A stretch of DNA of 64,000 nt from Pseudomonas alliivorans (GCF_017826695.1 NZ_JAFFZW010000003.1:434001-498000), one strand, 5' to 3'. Shown: positions 38,098 to 46,816, counted from the first letter of the stretch. Translations and numbers: made by a program. The notes: generated by a model from the sequence alone, not told the origin.

Positions 38098-40158
38098 ATG
38101 GCTTTCGAAGCGATGTTCCAGCCGATCCAGATCGGCAAGCTCACCATCCGCAACCGCGTGCTGAGCACTGCGCATGCCGAGGTTTATGCGACCGATGGTG
38201 GCATGACCACCGACCGTTACGTGAAGTATTACGAAGAGAAGGCCAAGGGCGGTATCGGTCTGGCCATCTGCGGCGGCTCGTCCAGTGTTGCGATCGACAG
38301 CCCGCAAGGCTGGTGGAAGTCGGTCAACCTGGCCACTGACCGGATCATCCCGCATTTCCAGAATCTGGCCGACGCCATGCACAAGCACGGCGCCAAGATC
38401 ATGATTCAGATTACCCACATGGGGCGCCGCTCTCGCTGGGACGGCGATCACTGGCCGACCCTGATGTCGCCCTCGGGCATTCGTGAGCCGGTGCACCGCG
38501 CCACCTGCAAGACCATCGAACCCGAGGAAATCTGGCGCGTGATCGGCAATTACGCCAGCGCCGCAGCACGAGCCAAGGCCGGTGGCCTGGACGGTGTGGA
38601 GCTGTCAGCCGTGCACCAGCACATGATCGACCAGTTCTGGAGCCCGCGCGTCAACAAGCGCACGGATGAATGGGGCGGCAGTTTCGAAAACCGCATGCGC
38701 TTCGGCCTGGAAGTGATCAAAGCCGTGCGCAAGGAAGTGGGTCCTGACTTCTGTGTGGGGCTGCGTATCTGTGGCGACGAGTTTCACCCTGACGGCCTCA
38801 GTCACGAGGACATGAAACAGATCGCCAAGTATTACGATGATACCGGCATGATCGATTTCATCGGTGTCGTGGGTTCCGGCTGTGACACCCACAACACGCT
38901 GGCCAACGTGATCCCCAACATGAGTTATCCACCGGAGCCGTTTCTGCATCTTGCGGCCGGTATCAAGGAAGTGGTCAAGGCACCTGTGCTGCATGCGCAG
39001 AACATCAAGGACCCGAATCAGGCCACACGGATTCTGGAAGGCGGCTATGTCGACATGGTCGGCATGACGCGTGCGCACATTGCCGATCCGCACCTGATCG
39101 CCAAGATCAAAATGGGCCAGATCGACCAGATCAAACAGTGCGTGGGTGCCAACTACTGCATCGACCGCCAGTACCAAGGGCTGGACGTACTGTGCATCCA
39201 GAATGCCGCCACGTCGCGTGAATACATGGGCGTGCCACACATCATCGAAAAATCCACCGGGCCGAAACGCAAGGTCGTGGTGGTGGGTGCCGGGCCTGCC
39301 GGAATGGAAGCGGCGCGGGTGTCTGCCGAGCGTGGGCACGATGTGACGCTGTTCGAGAAAAAAGAGTTCATCGGCGGGCAGATCACCACAGCTTCCAAAG
39401 CGCCGCAACGTGACCAGATTGCCGGTATCACCCGCTGGTTCCAGCTGGAACTGGCGCGCCTGAAAGTCGACCTGCGTCTGGGTACCGCTGCCGACGCGGC
39501 CACCATCCTCGACCTGCGTCCCGATATCGTGGTGCTGGCGGTGGGCGGTCATCCATTTCTGGAGCAGAACGAGCACTGGGGCGCTGCCGAAGGGCTGGTG
39601 GTCAGCAGTTGGGACGTGCTCGATGGCAAGGTTGCACCGGGCAAGAACGTACTGGTCTACGACACCATCTGCGAATTCACCGGCATGTCCGTGGCCGACT
39701 TCCTGGCCGACAAGGGCTGCCAGGTCGAAATCGTCACCGACGACATCAAGCCCGGCGTGGCGATTGGTGGTACGTCGTTCCCGACCTACTACCGCAGCAT
39801 GTACCCCAAGGAAGTGATCATGACCGGCGACATGATGCTGGAAAAGGTCTATCGCGAGGGCGACAAGCTGGTGGCCGTGCTGGAGAACGAGTACACCGGG
39901 GCCAAGGAAGAGCGGGTCGTGGATCAGGTGGTGGTGGAGAACGGTGTGCGTCCCGACGAGGCGATTTACTACGCGCTCAAGGACGGTTCGCGCAACAAGG
40001 GCCAGATCGACATTGACGCGCTATTCGCCATTCAGCCGCAGCCTTCGTTGAGCGAGCCGGGCGACGGTTACCTGCTGTTCCGCATTGGCGATTGCGTGGC
40101 GCAACGCAACACCCACGCAGCGATCTACGACGGCTTGCGCCTTTGTAAGGATTTCTGA
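38098..40158 (+). CDS. dgcA: Dimethylglycine demethylase subunit A
   Basis: 686 residues in the trimethylamine dehydrogenase/old yellow enzyme family. FMN-binding TIM barrel (1 to about 345, with QITHMGRRSRWDGDHWP and DGVELSAVHQHM), then an Fe-S-type linker and a FAD/NAD-binding C-terminal half (VVVVGAGPAGMEAARVSAER). It removes a methyl group from dimethylglycine to give sarcosine. The linker reads CVGANYCID, with alanine where trimethylamine dehydrogenase has a second cluster Cys. It pairs with DgcB and the ETF-like genes downstream. Confidence 0.92.
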   Translation: MAFEAMFQPIQIGKLTIRNRVLSTAHAEVYATDGGMTTDRYVKYYEEKAKGGIGLAICGGSSSVAIDSPQGWWKSVNLATDRIIPHFQNLADAMHKHGAKIMIQITHMGRRSRWDGDHWPTLMSPSGIREPVHRATCKTIEPEEIWRVIGNYASAAARAKAGGLDGVELSAVHQHMIDQFWSPRVNKRTDEWGGSFENRMRFGLEVIKAVRKEVGPDFCVGLRICGDEFHPDGLSHEDMKQIAKYYDDTGMIDFIGVVGSGCDTHNTLANVIPNMSYPPEPFLHLAAGIKEVVKAPVLHAQNIKDPNQATRILEGGYVDMVGMTRAHIADPHLIAKIKMGQIDQIKQCVGANYCIDRQYQGLDVLCIQNAATSREYMGVPHIIEKSTGPKRKVVVVGAGPAGMEAARVSAERGHDVTLFEKKEFIGGQITTASKAPQRDQIAGITRWFQLELARLKVDLRLGTAADAATILDLRPDIVVLAVGGHPFLEQNEHWGAAEGLVVSSWDVLDGKVAPGKNVLVYDTICEFTGMSVADFLADKGCQVEIVTDDIKPGVAIGGTSFPTYYRSMYPKEVIMTGDMMLEKVYREGDKLVAVLENEYTGAKEERVVDQVVVENGVRPDEAIYYALKDGSRNKGQIDIDALFAIQPQPSLSEPGDGYLLFRIGDCVAQRNTHAAIYDGLRLCKDF

Positions 40159-40240
40159 GGGTTTTTTTGAGGTGTCACGGTCTTGTGGGAGCTATCGCTA
40201 TGTCCATGACACAGCGCTGTCGCGCAGTAAGCACTGGACT

Positions 40241-40328
40241 GTGGGAGGCGGCTTGCCAGCGATGCGGTCGACGCGGTGCATCAGGAGTGCGTTGTAATCG
40301 TTCATCGCGGGCAAGCCCCCACCCACAA
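40241..40328. repeat. REP element pair between dgcA and dgcB
   Basis: GTGGGAGGCGGCTTGCCAGC at 40241 and its inverted partner ending GGCAAGCCCCCACCCACAA at about 40310-40328, 38 bp apart: the standard Pseudomonas REP doublet. It stands within what should be a single operon, so may mark a processing site or transcript boundary. Confidence 0.8.
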
Positions 40329-40405
40329 GGCATAGCTTTCATTCAGTACGTTGCGGCAATCAGACGATTTGGCCTGCAAGACCGCTTGGCTTTCGGGAGC
40401 TTCAG

Positions 40406-42370
40406 ATGCTAGACACTCTTCTTCCCATCCTGCTGTTCTGCGCCCTGGCCCTTGCAGTGCTGGGCGCGATGCGGCGGGTAAAAATGTGGCGCAACGGGCG
40501 GGCCTCCGACGTCGCTTGGCTGGGCGGGCTGCTGGCCATGCCCAAGCGTTACATGGTCGATCTGCACCATGTGGTCGCCCGTGACAAATACATCGCCAAC
40601 ACCCACGTCGCCACGGCAGGCGGTGCGGTAGCGTCCATCATTCTGGCGATTCTGGTGCATGGCTTCGGTCTGCATAACCGCCTGCTCGGCTACGCGTTGC
40701 TGTTGATGACGGCTGTCATGTTCGTGGGCGCAATCTTTGTTTATCGACGTCGCCTGAATCCGCCCGCACGCTTGTCCAAAGGGCCATGGATGCGCCTGCC
40801 GAAAAGCCTGATGGCGTTTTCCGCGAGCTTCTTCCTGGTCACGCTGCCGGTGGCGGGCATCTTGCCCGAACACTTCGGCGGCTGGGTGCTGGCCGTGATC
40901 CTGGGGCTGGGTGTGCTGTGGGGTGTGAGCGAACTGTTCTTCGGCATGACCTGGGGCGGGCCGATGAAGCACGCTTTCGCCGGTGCGCTGCACCTGGCCT
41001 GGCACCGTCGCGCCGAGCGCTTCGGCGGTGGTCGTTCCACCGGTCTCAAACCACTGGACCTCAAGGATACGAGCGCGCCGCTGGGTGTGGAAAAGCCTGC
41101 GGATTTCACCTGGAATCAATTGCTGGGTTTTGACGCCTGCGTCCAGTGCGGCAAGTGCGAAGCGGCATGCCCGGCGTTCGCGGCAGGCCAGCCGCTCAAT
41201 CCGAAAAAGCTCATTCAGGACATGGTCGTGGGTCTGGCAGGCGGCACCGATGCCCATTTTGCGGGCAGTCCGTATCCGTCGCTGGATGGTAAAGGCAAGC
41301 CGATCGGCGAGCACGGCGGCAACCCGCATCAGCCGATCGTCAACGGTCTGGTGGACGCCGAGACACTGTGGTCGTGCACCACCTGCCGGGCGTGCGTCGA
41401 GGAATGCCCGATGATGATCGAGCACGTCGATGCCATCGTCGACATGCGTCGTCACCTGACCCTGGAAAAAGGCGCGACACCGAACAAGGGCGCCGAAGTG
41501 CTGGACAACCTGATCGCCACCGACAACCCCGGCGGTTTTGCACCGGGCGGACGCATGAACTGGGCGGCGGATCTGAATCTGAGCCTGCTCAGTGAGAAAA
41601 AGGCCGTGGACGTCGTGTTCTGGGTCGGTGACGGCGCGTTCGACATGCGCAACCAGCGCACATTGCGTGCCTTCGTCAAAGTCCTCAAAGCCGCCGGCGT
41701 CGACTTCGCTGTGCTGGGGCTGGAAGAACGCGACAGTGGTGATGTGGCGCGTCGTCTGGGTGATGAAGCGACTTTCCAGATGCTGGCCCGACGCAATATC
41801 CAGACCTTGGCCAAGTACAGCTTCAAGCGCATCGTGACCTGCGATCCGCACAGCTTTCACGTACTCAAAAACGAATACGGCGCGTTCGGTGGCGACTATC
41901 AGGTGCAGCATCACAGCACGTATATGGCCGAGCTGATTCAGAACGGATCCGTGAGATTGGGGCAGCACAAAGGCACCAGCGTGACGTATCACGATCCGTG
42001 CTACCTGGGCCGCTACAACGGCGAATACGAAGCACCTCGCGACGTGCTGCGTGCGCTGGGTATCGAGATAAAGGAAATGCAGCGCTCGGGCTTCCGCTCG
42101 CGTTGCTGCGGCGGCGGTGGCGGCGCGCCGATCACTGACATTCCGGGCAAGCAGCGTATTCCTGACATGCGCATGGATGATATTCGCGAGACAGGTGCCG
42201 AGCTGGTGGCGGTGGGTTGTCCACAATGCACGGCCATGCTCGAAGGCGTGGTCGAGCCTCGGCCGCTGATCAAGGACATTGCCGAACTGGTGGCCGATGC
42301 ACTGCTGGAAGATGACGTTATCCCCAGCAAGCCTGTCCCGGCAAAACGTGAACCTGCGGAGGTGCACTGA
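40406..42370 (+). CDS. dgcB: Dimethylglycine demethylase subunit B, membrane Fe-S protein
   Basis: 654 residues. About five N-terminal membrane helices (to about residue 170), then two [4Fe-4S] ferredoxin motifs CVQCGKCEAACP and CTTCRACVEECP, and two CCG domains (DPCYLGRYNGEYEAPRDVL; RCCGGGGGAPITD) like heterodisulfide reductase/glycolate oxidase GlcF. It would take electrons from DgcA or ETF to the quinone pool. ATG at 40406 follows GGGAG. Its stop overlaps the next gene's start (TGATG). Confidence 0.92.
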   Translation: MLDTLLPILLFCALALAVLGAMRRVKMWRNGRASDVAWLGGLLAMPKRYMVDLHHVVARDKYIANTHVATAGGAVASIILAILVHGFGLHNRLLGYALLLMTAVMFVGAIFVYRRRLNPPARLSKGPWMRLPKSLMAFSASFFLVTLPVAGILPEHFGGWVLAVILGLGVLWGVSELFFGMTWGGPMKHAFAGALHLAWHRRAERFGGGRSTGLKPLDLKDTSAPLGVEKPADFTWNQLLGFDACVQCGKCEAACPAFAAGQPLNPKKLIQDMVVGLAGGTDAHFAGSPYPSLDGKGKPIGEHGGNPHQPIVNGLVDAETLWSCTTCRACVEECPMMIEHVDAIVDMRRHLTLEKGATPNKGAEVLDNLIATDNPGGFAPGGRMNWAADLNLSLLSEKKAVDVVFWVGDGAFDMRNQRTLRAFVKVLKAAGVDFAVLGLEERDSGDVARRLGDEATFQMLARRNIQTLAKYSFKRIVTCDPHSFHVLKNEYGAFGGDYQVQHHSTYMAELIQNGSVRLGQHKGTSVTYHDPCYLGRYNGEYEAPRDVLRALGIEIKEMQRSGFRSRCCGGGGGAPITDIPGKQRIPDMRMDDIRETGAELVAVGCPQCTAMLEGVVEPRPLIKDIAELVADALLEDDVIPSKPVPAKREPAEVH

Positions 42371-43590
42371 TGAGCGACATTATCCGCCGAGACCCACGTG
42401 CCGAGTGGATCGCCCGTAACCGCCTGCACCCGCTGCATGCGGCGATGCAACCCTCGCAGGCCAGCTGGATGGGGCCTAACGGCCTGATGCGCAAGAACGT
42501 GCACGGCGCGGGCTTTATCGGACCTAATGGCATCAAGCGCATTGACCGCAGCGGTGCGCAACAGGGTGGCGCGGTCAAGCGCTCGGCTGCTTCTGAAGTG
42601 CAGCTGCCGTTGCATCAGGTTCTCGATCCGGCGTTTTACATCAGCGTTGTGCCGGACATGGTGGGTGGCCGCCTGAGTAGCCACGACCGTGACCTGCTGG
42701 GCCTCGCTCGTCAATTGGCAGGCACGCAAGGCGCTGTTCTGGCCGTGGTGTTCGGCGAACACAAGGAAACCACGTTCGAGACAGCGGGCGTTGACCGCTT
42801 GCTGATCCTGGACGGCAGTCAGTTCAACGGTTACTCACCCGAGCAGCGCGTGCAGGGGCTGCGTGCTGTGGATAACCAGTTCAACCCTCGCCACTGGTTG
42901 CTGCCCGACAGCCGCACCGGTGGTGGCGAACTCGGACGTCGGTTTGCGGCCAGTATCGGCGAGCGCCCAGCGACCCGTGTCTGGCAGGTCAAGGACGAGC
43001 AGTGCATCGGCAGGGCCGGTGCTGGACGGGAAGATCTGATCCGGCCCGTCGCAAGGCTCATCCTGGCGGCGGCTGAATGTGCAGAACCCGTGAGCGAGAC
43101 ACGACATGAAGCTGCTGTCGTGGAGTTATCCACAACGGTGGCACGCAGCTTGTCTCGCATTGAAGATCTGGGGGCAGTCACAGTCGATCCCGCAGTTATC
43201 CCCATGGCGGAAGCCGAGTTCATTCTGTCCGGCGGTAACGGGGTCAAGGACTGGGCGTTGTTCCACCGTACAGCGATGGCCCTGGGCGCGACCGAAGGTG
43301 CGTCGCGCGTTGCAGTCGATGACGGATTCATGGGCCGTGAGCGCCAGGTCGGTGCCAGCGGCACCTGGGTGACTGCGCGGGTTTATGTGGCCGTGGGTAT
43401 TTCTGGTGCCATCCAGCATTTGCAGGGCATTGGCGCCTGCGACAAGGTCGTTGCCATTAACCTCGATGCAGGCTGCGACATGGTCAAGCGCGCCGATCTG
43501 TCAGTAATTGGTGAGAGCGCGGCCATTCTCGACGCGCTGATTGCGGCGGTTGAGGCCTGGCGCAATGGGGAGAAACGAGATGCGGCCTGA
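42370..43590 (+). CDS. Electron transfer flavoprotein alpha-like subunit (DgcA-associated)
   Basis: 406 residues. The N-terminal part is unusual and Gly/Asn-rich (MSDIIRRDPRAEWIARNRLHP). The C-terminal half shows the ETF-alpha FAD-binding motifs: FILSGGNGVKDW, QVGASGTWVTARVYVAVGISGAIQHLQG, and VAINLDAGCDMVKRADLSVIG. It would shuttle electrons from DgcA to DgcB. One-base overlap with dgcB and an 11-base overlap with the beta-like gene show tight coupling. Two DnaA-box-like sites in this and the next gene are noted separately. Confidence 0.87.
   Translation: MSDIIRRDPRAEWIARNRLHPLHAAMQPSQASWMGPNGLMRKNVHGAGFIGPNGIKRIDRSGAQQGGAVKRSAASEVQLPLHQVLDPAFYISVVPDMVGGRLSSHDRDLLGLARQLAGTQGAVLAVVFGEHKETTFETAGVDRLLILDGSQFNGYSPEQRVQGLRAVDNQFNPRHWLLPDSRTGGGELGRRFAASIGERPATRVWQVKDEQCIGRAGAGREDLIRPVARLILAAAECAEPVSETRHEAAVVELSTTVARSLSRIEDLGAVTVDPAVIPMAEAEFILSGGNGVKDWALFHRTAMALGATEGASRVAVDDGFMGRERQVGASGTWVTARVYVAVGISGAIQHLQGIGACDKVVAINLDAGCDMVKRADLSVIGESAAILDALIAAVEAWRNGEKRDAA
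43126..43134. other. Perfect DnaA box inside ETF-alpha-like gene
   Basis: TTATCCACA matches the strict DnaA-box consensus, 9 of 9. Confidence 0.6.
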
Positions 43591-44386
43591 ACAGAGTAAA
43601 GCGGTAGTGGATAAGTCTGAGGTGCAGATCATCAGCCTTGTGTCTGTAGGAGCTCACCCGACCTCAGGCCGTGCGCGCCGCGCTGAACAGGATGCACGCG
43701 CAGTTGAACTCGGCTTGCAGCTGGTTGGGGATAACTTGCGGGTGCTGCATGCAGGCGATGCACAGGAGCCTGCGTTGCGCGCTTATCTGGGCATGGGACT
43801 GAGCGAACTGCATGTGCTGGAACAGCCGCAAGGTGCCGACGCGCTGGCGGCGTTGACTGACTACATTCGAGATTCAGCCGCGCAAGTTGTGCTGACCGGC
43901 AGTCAGGCGGAAACCGGCGAGGGGTCAGGCATGTTGCCGTTCCTGCTGGCCGAAAAGCTCGGCTGGCCACTGGTGACCGGGCTTGCCGAGGTCGAGTCGC
44001 TGGATAGCGGTATTGCGCTGATTCTGCAGGCGCTGCCTCGTGGGCAGCGTCGCCGTCTCAAGGTACGTCTGCCCTTTCTCGCGACTGTGGATAACGCGGC
44101 ACCCAAACCGCGCCAGAGCGCTTATGGCCCGGCGCAACGCGGGGTACTAGGCGTTGATGAGGTTGAGGTGGTGACCGATGAGTTACTCACAGGTCCGGCG
44201 CTGCAGCCCGCCAAGCCAAGACCCAAGCGCCTGAAAGTGATCAAGGCCAAGAGTGGTGCTGATCGAATGAAAGCCGCGACAGCCAAGGCCAGTGGTGGCG
44301 GTGGGCAAGTGCTCAAGGGGCTGAGCCCGGAGGAGGGCGCAGCCGCGATTCTGAAACTGTTGGTGGAAGAGGGCGTCGTGCGCTAA
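43580..44386 (+). CDS. Electron transfer flavoprotein beta-like subunit (DgcA-associated)
   Basis: 268 residues of the ETF-beta fold: IISLVSVGAHPTSGRARRAEQDARAVELG, VVLTGSQAETGEGSGMLPFLLAEKLGWPLVTG, then a basic C-terminal tail. ATG at 43580 has GGGGAG eight bases upstream and overlaps the end of the alpha-like gene by 11 bp; longer starts are rejected. It forms the ETF heterodimer with the preceding protein. The gene is the last of the dgc unit. Confidence 0.87.
   Translation: MRPEQSKAVVDKSEVQIISLVSVGAHPTSGRARRAEQDARAVELGLQLVGDNLRVLHAGDAQEPALRAYLGMGLSELHVLEQPQGADALAALTDYIRDSAAQVVLTGSQAETGEGSGMLPFLLAEKLGWPLVTGLAEVESLDSGIALILQALPRGQRRRLKVRLPFLATVDNAAPKPRQSAYGPAQRGVLGVDEVEVVTDELLTGPALQPAKPRPKRLKVIKAKSGADRMKAATAKASGGGGQVLKGLSPEEGAAAILKLLVEEGVVR
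44086..44094. other. Perfect DnaA box inside ETF-beta-like gene
   Basis: TGTGGATAA is the consensus box on the minus strand, 9 of 9. AGTGGATAA at 43606-43614 in the same gene is a one-mismatch copy. Confidence 0.6.
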
Positions 44387-44400
44387 GGCAGGACGTCTAC

Positions 44401-44503
44401 TTACACACAATCCCTGTGCGTTCGCCTGTGGATAACGTGTTCGCGCTTTGCTGAACGCCTTGTAAACTGTGGCTTACACAGGTGTGGTCAAATATTGATC
44501 AGC
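44401..44503. repeat. DnaA-box repeat unit R1
   Basis: Diverged direct repeat of about 103 bp. It starts with TTACACACA (44401-44409), 17-base spacer, perfect DnaA box TGTGGATAA (44427-44435), then CGTGTTCGCGCTTTGCTGAA and an end GGTCAAATATTGATCAGC. Same order of blocks as R2 and R3. Confidence 0.75.
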
Positions 44504-44573
44504 TTAAGTCACGGTTTTTCCAAGACTTTTCCATGTGGGTAAACAGTCCACCGGCCATTGCCTGTTCTAATAA

Positions 44574-44676
44574 CTACCCACAATCTCTGTTGGCGTCCCT
44601 GTGGGCAAGTTGTTCGTGATTCGCTGAAAGCCCCGTTTTATAAGGCTTTCAAGGGTTTGTACAAAAAATAGTCAAT
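44574..44676. repeat. DnaA-box repeat unit R2
   Basis: CTACCCACA (44574-44582), 17-base spacer, TGTGGGCAA (44600-44608), then GTTGTTCGTGATTCGCTGAA and end GTACAAAAAATAGTCAAT. Boxes are two mismatches from consensus, but order and spacing equal R1. Confidence 0.75.
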
Positions 44677-44767
44677 TAACGCATGCCAGCGCTGCTTTGC
44701 TCGATTTACGTTGCAAATTTTGATTTTTAGCAGGTTTTCCACAATCTGCGTCACGCAACGCCAAGTT

Positions 44768-44868
44768 GTACCCAAAGTCTGTTGGTGCTTCTGTGGATAA
44801 CATGTTCGCGATCGGCTGCGTCCCTTGACTGACGGGGACTGTAGCGATTTGGTCAAAAAATAGACAGC
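44768..44868. repeat. DnaA-box repeat unit R3
   Basis: GTACCCAAA (44768-44776), 15-base spacer, perfect DnaA box TGTGGATAA (44792-44800), CATGTTCGCGATCGGCTG, and end GGTCAAAAAATAGACAGC. Same order as R1 and R2. TTTTCCACA at 44735-44743, just before it, is another one-mismatch box. Confidence 0.75.
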
Positions 44869-44923
44869 TCCTGAGGCGGCTCTCTTTCAGCTCTTCAGGT
44901 TTCAGTATGTCTGGCTTGAAAAC

Positions 44924-44963
44924 GACTTACCCAGAGGTCTCGAACGGGTCCTGTGGGTAAGTC
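44924..44963. repeat. Inverted DnaA-like box pair R4
   Basis: GACTTACCCA (44924-44933) and TGGGTAAGTC (44954-44963) are 10-bp exact complements. Read as 9-mers, TTACCCAGA and TGTGGGTAA sit 16 bases apart, the same inverted arrangement as R1-R3 but without the rest of the long repeat. Confidence 0.65.
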
Positions 44964-45025
44964 ATTTCAATCTTGCCGTGTAACGCCTGCTCCAAGTGAG
45001 TTCTACTGGCATAGCGCGTCAGGGA

Positions 45026-46795
45026 CTAGCGCCGTTTGGCTCTCAGTGCATAAGGCACCCAAAGCGTGAAGGCTTCCGGGGGCGTCCAGCCTGAGTTTGA
45101 AACGTGAGCCACGATGCAGATGTACACAATGCCCTCATAACTCACCCGATCGTCCACTTTGTAGCTGTGGTCCAACACCCATTCGTGCACATCACCGCCG
45201 TCCTCACCTTTGGTGGCGGTTTTCAATATATTGCTGGGGCCGGAAAACACGTTGCCGGTGTCCCTTGCGAAGACCACATACTCATATTGGGTGTTGGCGG
45301 TCAGCCCGCTGTCTGTGAAGCTGGTAGCGGGTGCTTCGATCTCGGCAATCTGGTCTCCATTTCGAATCAAATCGTATTCCATCAGCGGGTGCAGGCCGAC
45401 GGACGATGGGTTCCACAGCAGCGAAATGCTTGTTGTCGTTATCTCTGTCGTGTGCAGATCCGTCGGGGCGGTCGGCCGCTCGCCTCCACCTTCTACCTTG
45501 GTACTGACACTGATGACGGCGGATTTATCTGAGGTGACGTTATCTGTGTCAGTCGCTGTGATCTGGTAATCGTAGGCTTTGCCCGGCTCAAGACCAGTAT
45601 CCATGAACGGAGGATGTGTCGTTTCAGGCAGGTGAACGCCGTTACGATACACGTCATATCTCAGGACTGGCTTATTCCACTCCACGAGATCCCATAGCAG
45701 CGTGATGGAGTCGGTGGTTTGTGTCGTTGACCTGAAGTGAGCGGGTGCTGGCGGTTTGTCCGGCCCAGGTTGTTCGCCTTCAGTCAGATAGCCATAACGA
45801 GTAACGAACTCCCAGTCATAGGGCTTGCCGTCCTTGTCTTTGCCGTCATCCCAATTGATGGACCACGTCATCAGGCCGCGAATCGGATTGCCGTCGCTTT
45901 CCAGGTCTGCCATTGCGTCTTTTATATCCTGAGGGTCAATCACATAGCCGGTAGCTGCCCCGTCATTGTTGCTTGGCAAGCCGATGGCGAGACGGTCGGC
46001 AGGAATAGATGAAAACCCCCGTGTGCCATTGATCAGGCTGTCGGTAAGGTAATAAAGAAAGTCCTTTTTCTGGTCATCATTGTTTTGAGTGATCCAGGCA
46101 TTCAGTTCATCAACCCATATGCCATCACCGCCTTGGTTATAATACTGCGGTGCAATGAAGTCATAGTAATTTTCAAGAGCTGAAATGTAGGCAAGGTAAG
46201 GCCCGGATTCCCGGAGATAAGGAAACTCTGGTGCCATGCTGATAATGAAATGCTGACCTTCGGTTTTGTAGTGGTCGCGCACCAGTTTCAGTGCAGCAGG
46301 TAATACCGTAGCGTTATCGGCAAAGGTGATTGCGGTCTGTTCAAGATCGATGTCCAGGCCGTCAAAGCCGTAGACCTCGACCAGCCGGCAGATTTCAGCG
46401 GCCAGCGCGGCTTCCTGACCCGCATGCAATTCAATGTGGGCATCGGCGCCACCCAGTGAGATCAGCACCGCTCTGCCTTGTGCGTTCAGCTTGGCGACCT
46501 CGGCACGAAACTCTGAATCGGTCCCTTTGTAAGGTTTGAAGGTCGGGATGCCGTTGCCTTTCATAAAGGCCACTGCCACCACGTTGTAGGCCTCCGGAAC
46601 CTCGCTCAGGAGCATTTCCTTGAACATGCCCTGCCGGTAACCCTGACCTGGTTCCGGCCCCCAGTTATGCCAGAAACCCATGAGGATATTTTTTTGGGAC
46701 ATATCCGGCATGTTGGAGGCCGCATCGGCACTCCGCTTTCTGAAGTTCGAGATATAGCGGTGTATATATTTTTTGAATAAGTAGCGAGTGAACAT
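45026..46795 (-). CDS. GH18 chitinase with two fibronectin type III domains and a chitin-binding module
   Basis: 589 residues. Catalytic GH18 barrel (about 34-345) with SLGG at 113-116 and DGLDIDLE at 145-152 (catalytic Glu152); two FnIII modules (about 355-440 and 450-535); C-terminal CBM5/12-like domain (WVLDHSYKVDDRVSYEG, aromatic W/Y pattern). It cleaves chitin. The N-terminus (MFTRYLFKKYIHRYISNFRK) is basic and not a classical Sec signal, as in P. aeruginosa ChiC, so secretion may be unconventional. Start supported by GGAG six bases upstream. Codon use is more AT-rich than neighbours, which suggests transfer. Confidence 0.9.
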   Translation of the reverse strand: MFTRYLFKKYIHRYISNFRKRSADAASNMPDMSQKNILMGFWHNWGPEPGQGYRQGMFKEMLLSEVPEAYNVVAVAFMKGNGIPTFKPYKGTDSEFRAEVAKLNAQGRAVLISLGGADAHIELHAGQEAALAAEICRLVEVYGFDGLDIDLEQTAITFADNATVLPAALKLVRDHYKTEGQHFIISMAPEFPYLRESGPYLAYISALENYYDFIAPQYYNQGGDGIWVDELNAWITQNNDDQKKDFLYYLTDSLINGTRGFSSIPADRLAIGLPSNNDGAATGYVIDPQDIKDAMADLESDGNPIRGLMTWSINWDDGKDKDGKPYDWEFVTRYGYLTEGEQPGPDKPPAPAHFRSTTQTTDSITLLWDLVEWNKPVLRYDVYRNGVHLPETTHPPFMDTGLEPGKAYDYQITATDTDNVTSDKSAVISVSTKVEGGGERPTAPTDLHTTEITTTSISLLWNPSSVGLHPLMEYDLIRNGDQIAEIEAPATSFTDSGLTANTQYEYVVFARDTGNVFSGPSNILKTATKGEDGGDVHEWVLDHSYKVDDRVSYEGIVYICIVAHVSNSGWTPPEAFTLWVPYALRAKRR

Positions 46796-46816
46796 GTTTT
46801 TCTCCGTGCACTAAAT

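Larger units (their letters stand above)
44387..45025. other. Large non-coding region between the ETF-beta-like and chitinase genes
   Basis: These 639 bases hold units R1-R4. I see no protein gene: the only open frame (44638-44856, minus) has no ribosome site and overlaps R2-R3. TGTGGGTAA at 44534-44542 is another one-mismatch DnaA box. No T-run terminator is evident for either flanking gene. Confidence 0.6.

Noticed and set aside
36259..38496. Minus-strand open frame of 745 codons opposite the dipeptidase and DUF5943 genes
   Set aside because: Spans two well-supported genes and their intergenic region on the other strand; no recognisable domain.
40409..42367. Minus-strand frame of 652 codons opposite dgcB
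   Set aside because: Shadow of a clear Fe-S protein gene; ends exactly follow the dgcB codon frame.
44638..44856. Small minus-strand gene in the DnaA-box region
   Set aside because: No ribosome site, no recognisable protein features, and it overlaps the repeat units.
44387..45025. CRISPR array or the main replication origin
   Set aside because: Units are long (about 102 bp), diverged and contain no short identical repeats with unique spacers. dnaA, dnaN, recF, gyrB or rpmH are not nearby, so this is not the primary oriC; a secondary DnaA-related role is kept as a hypothesis.
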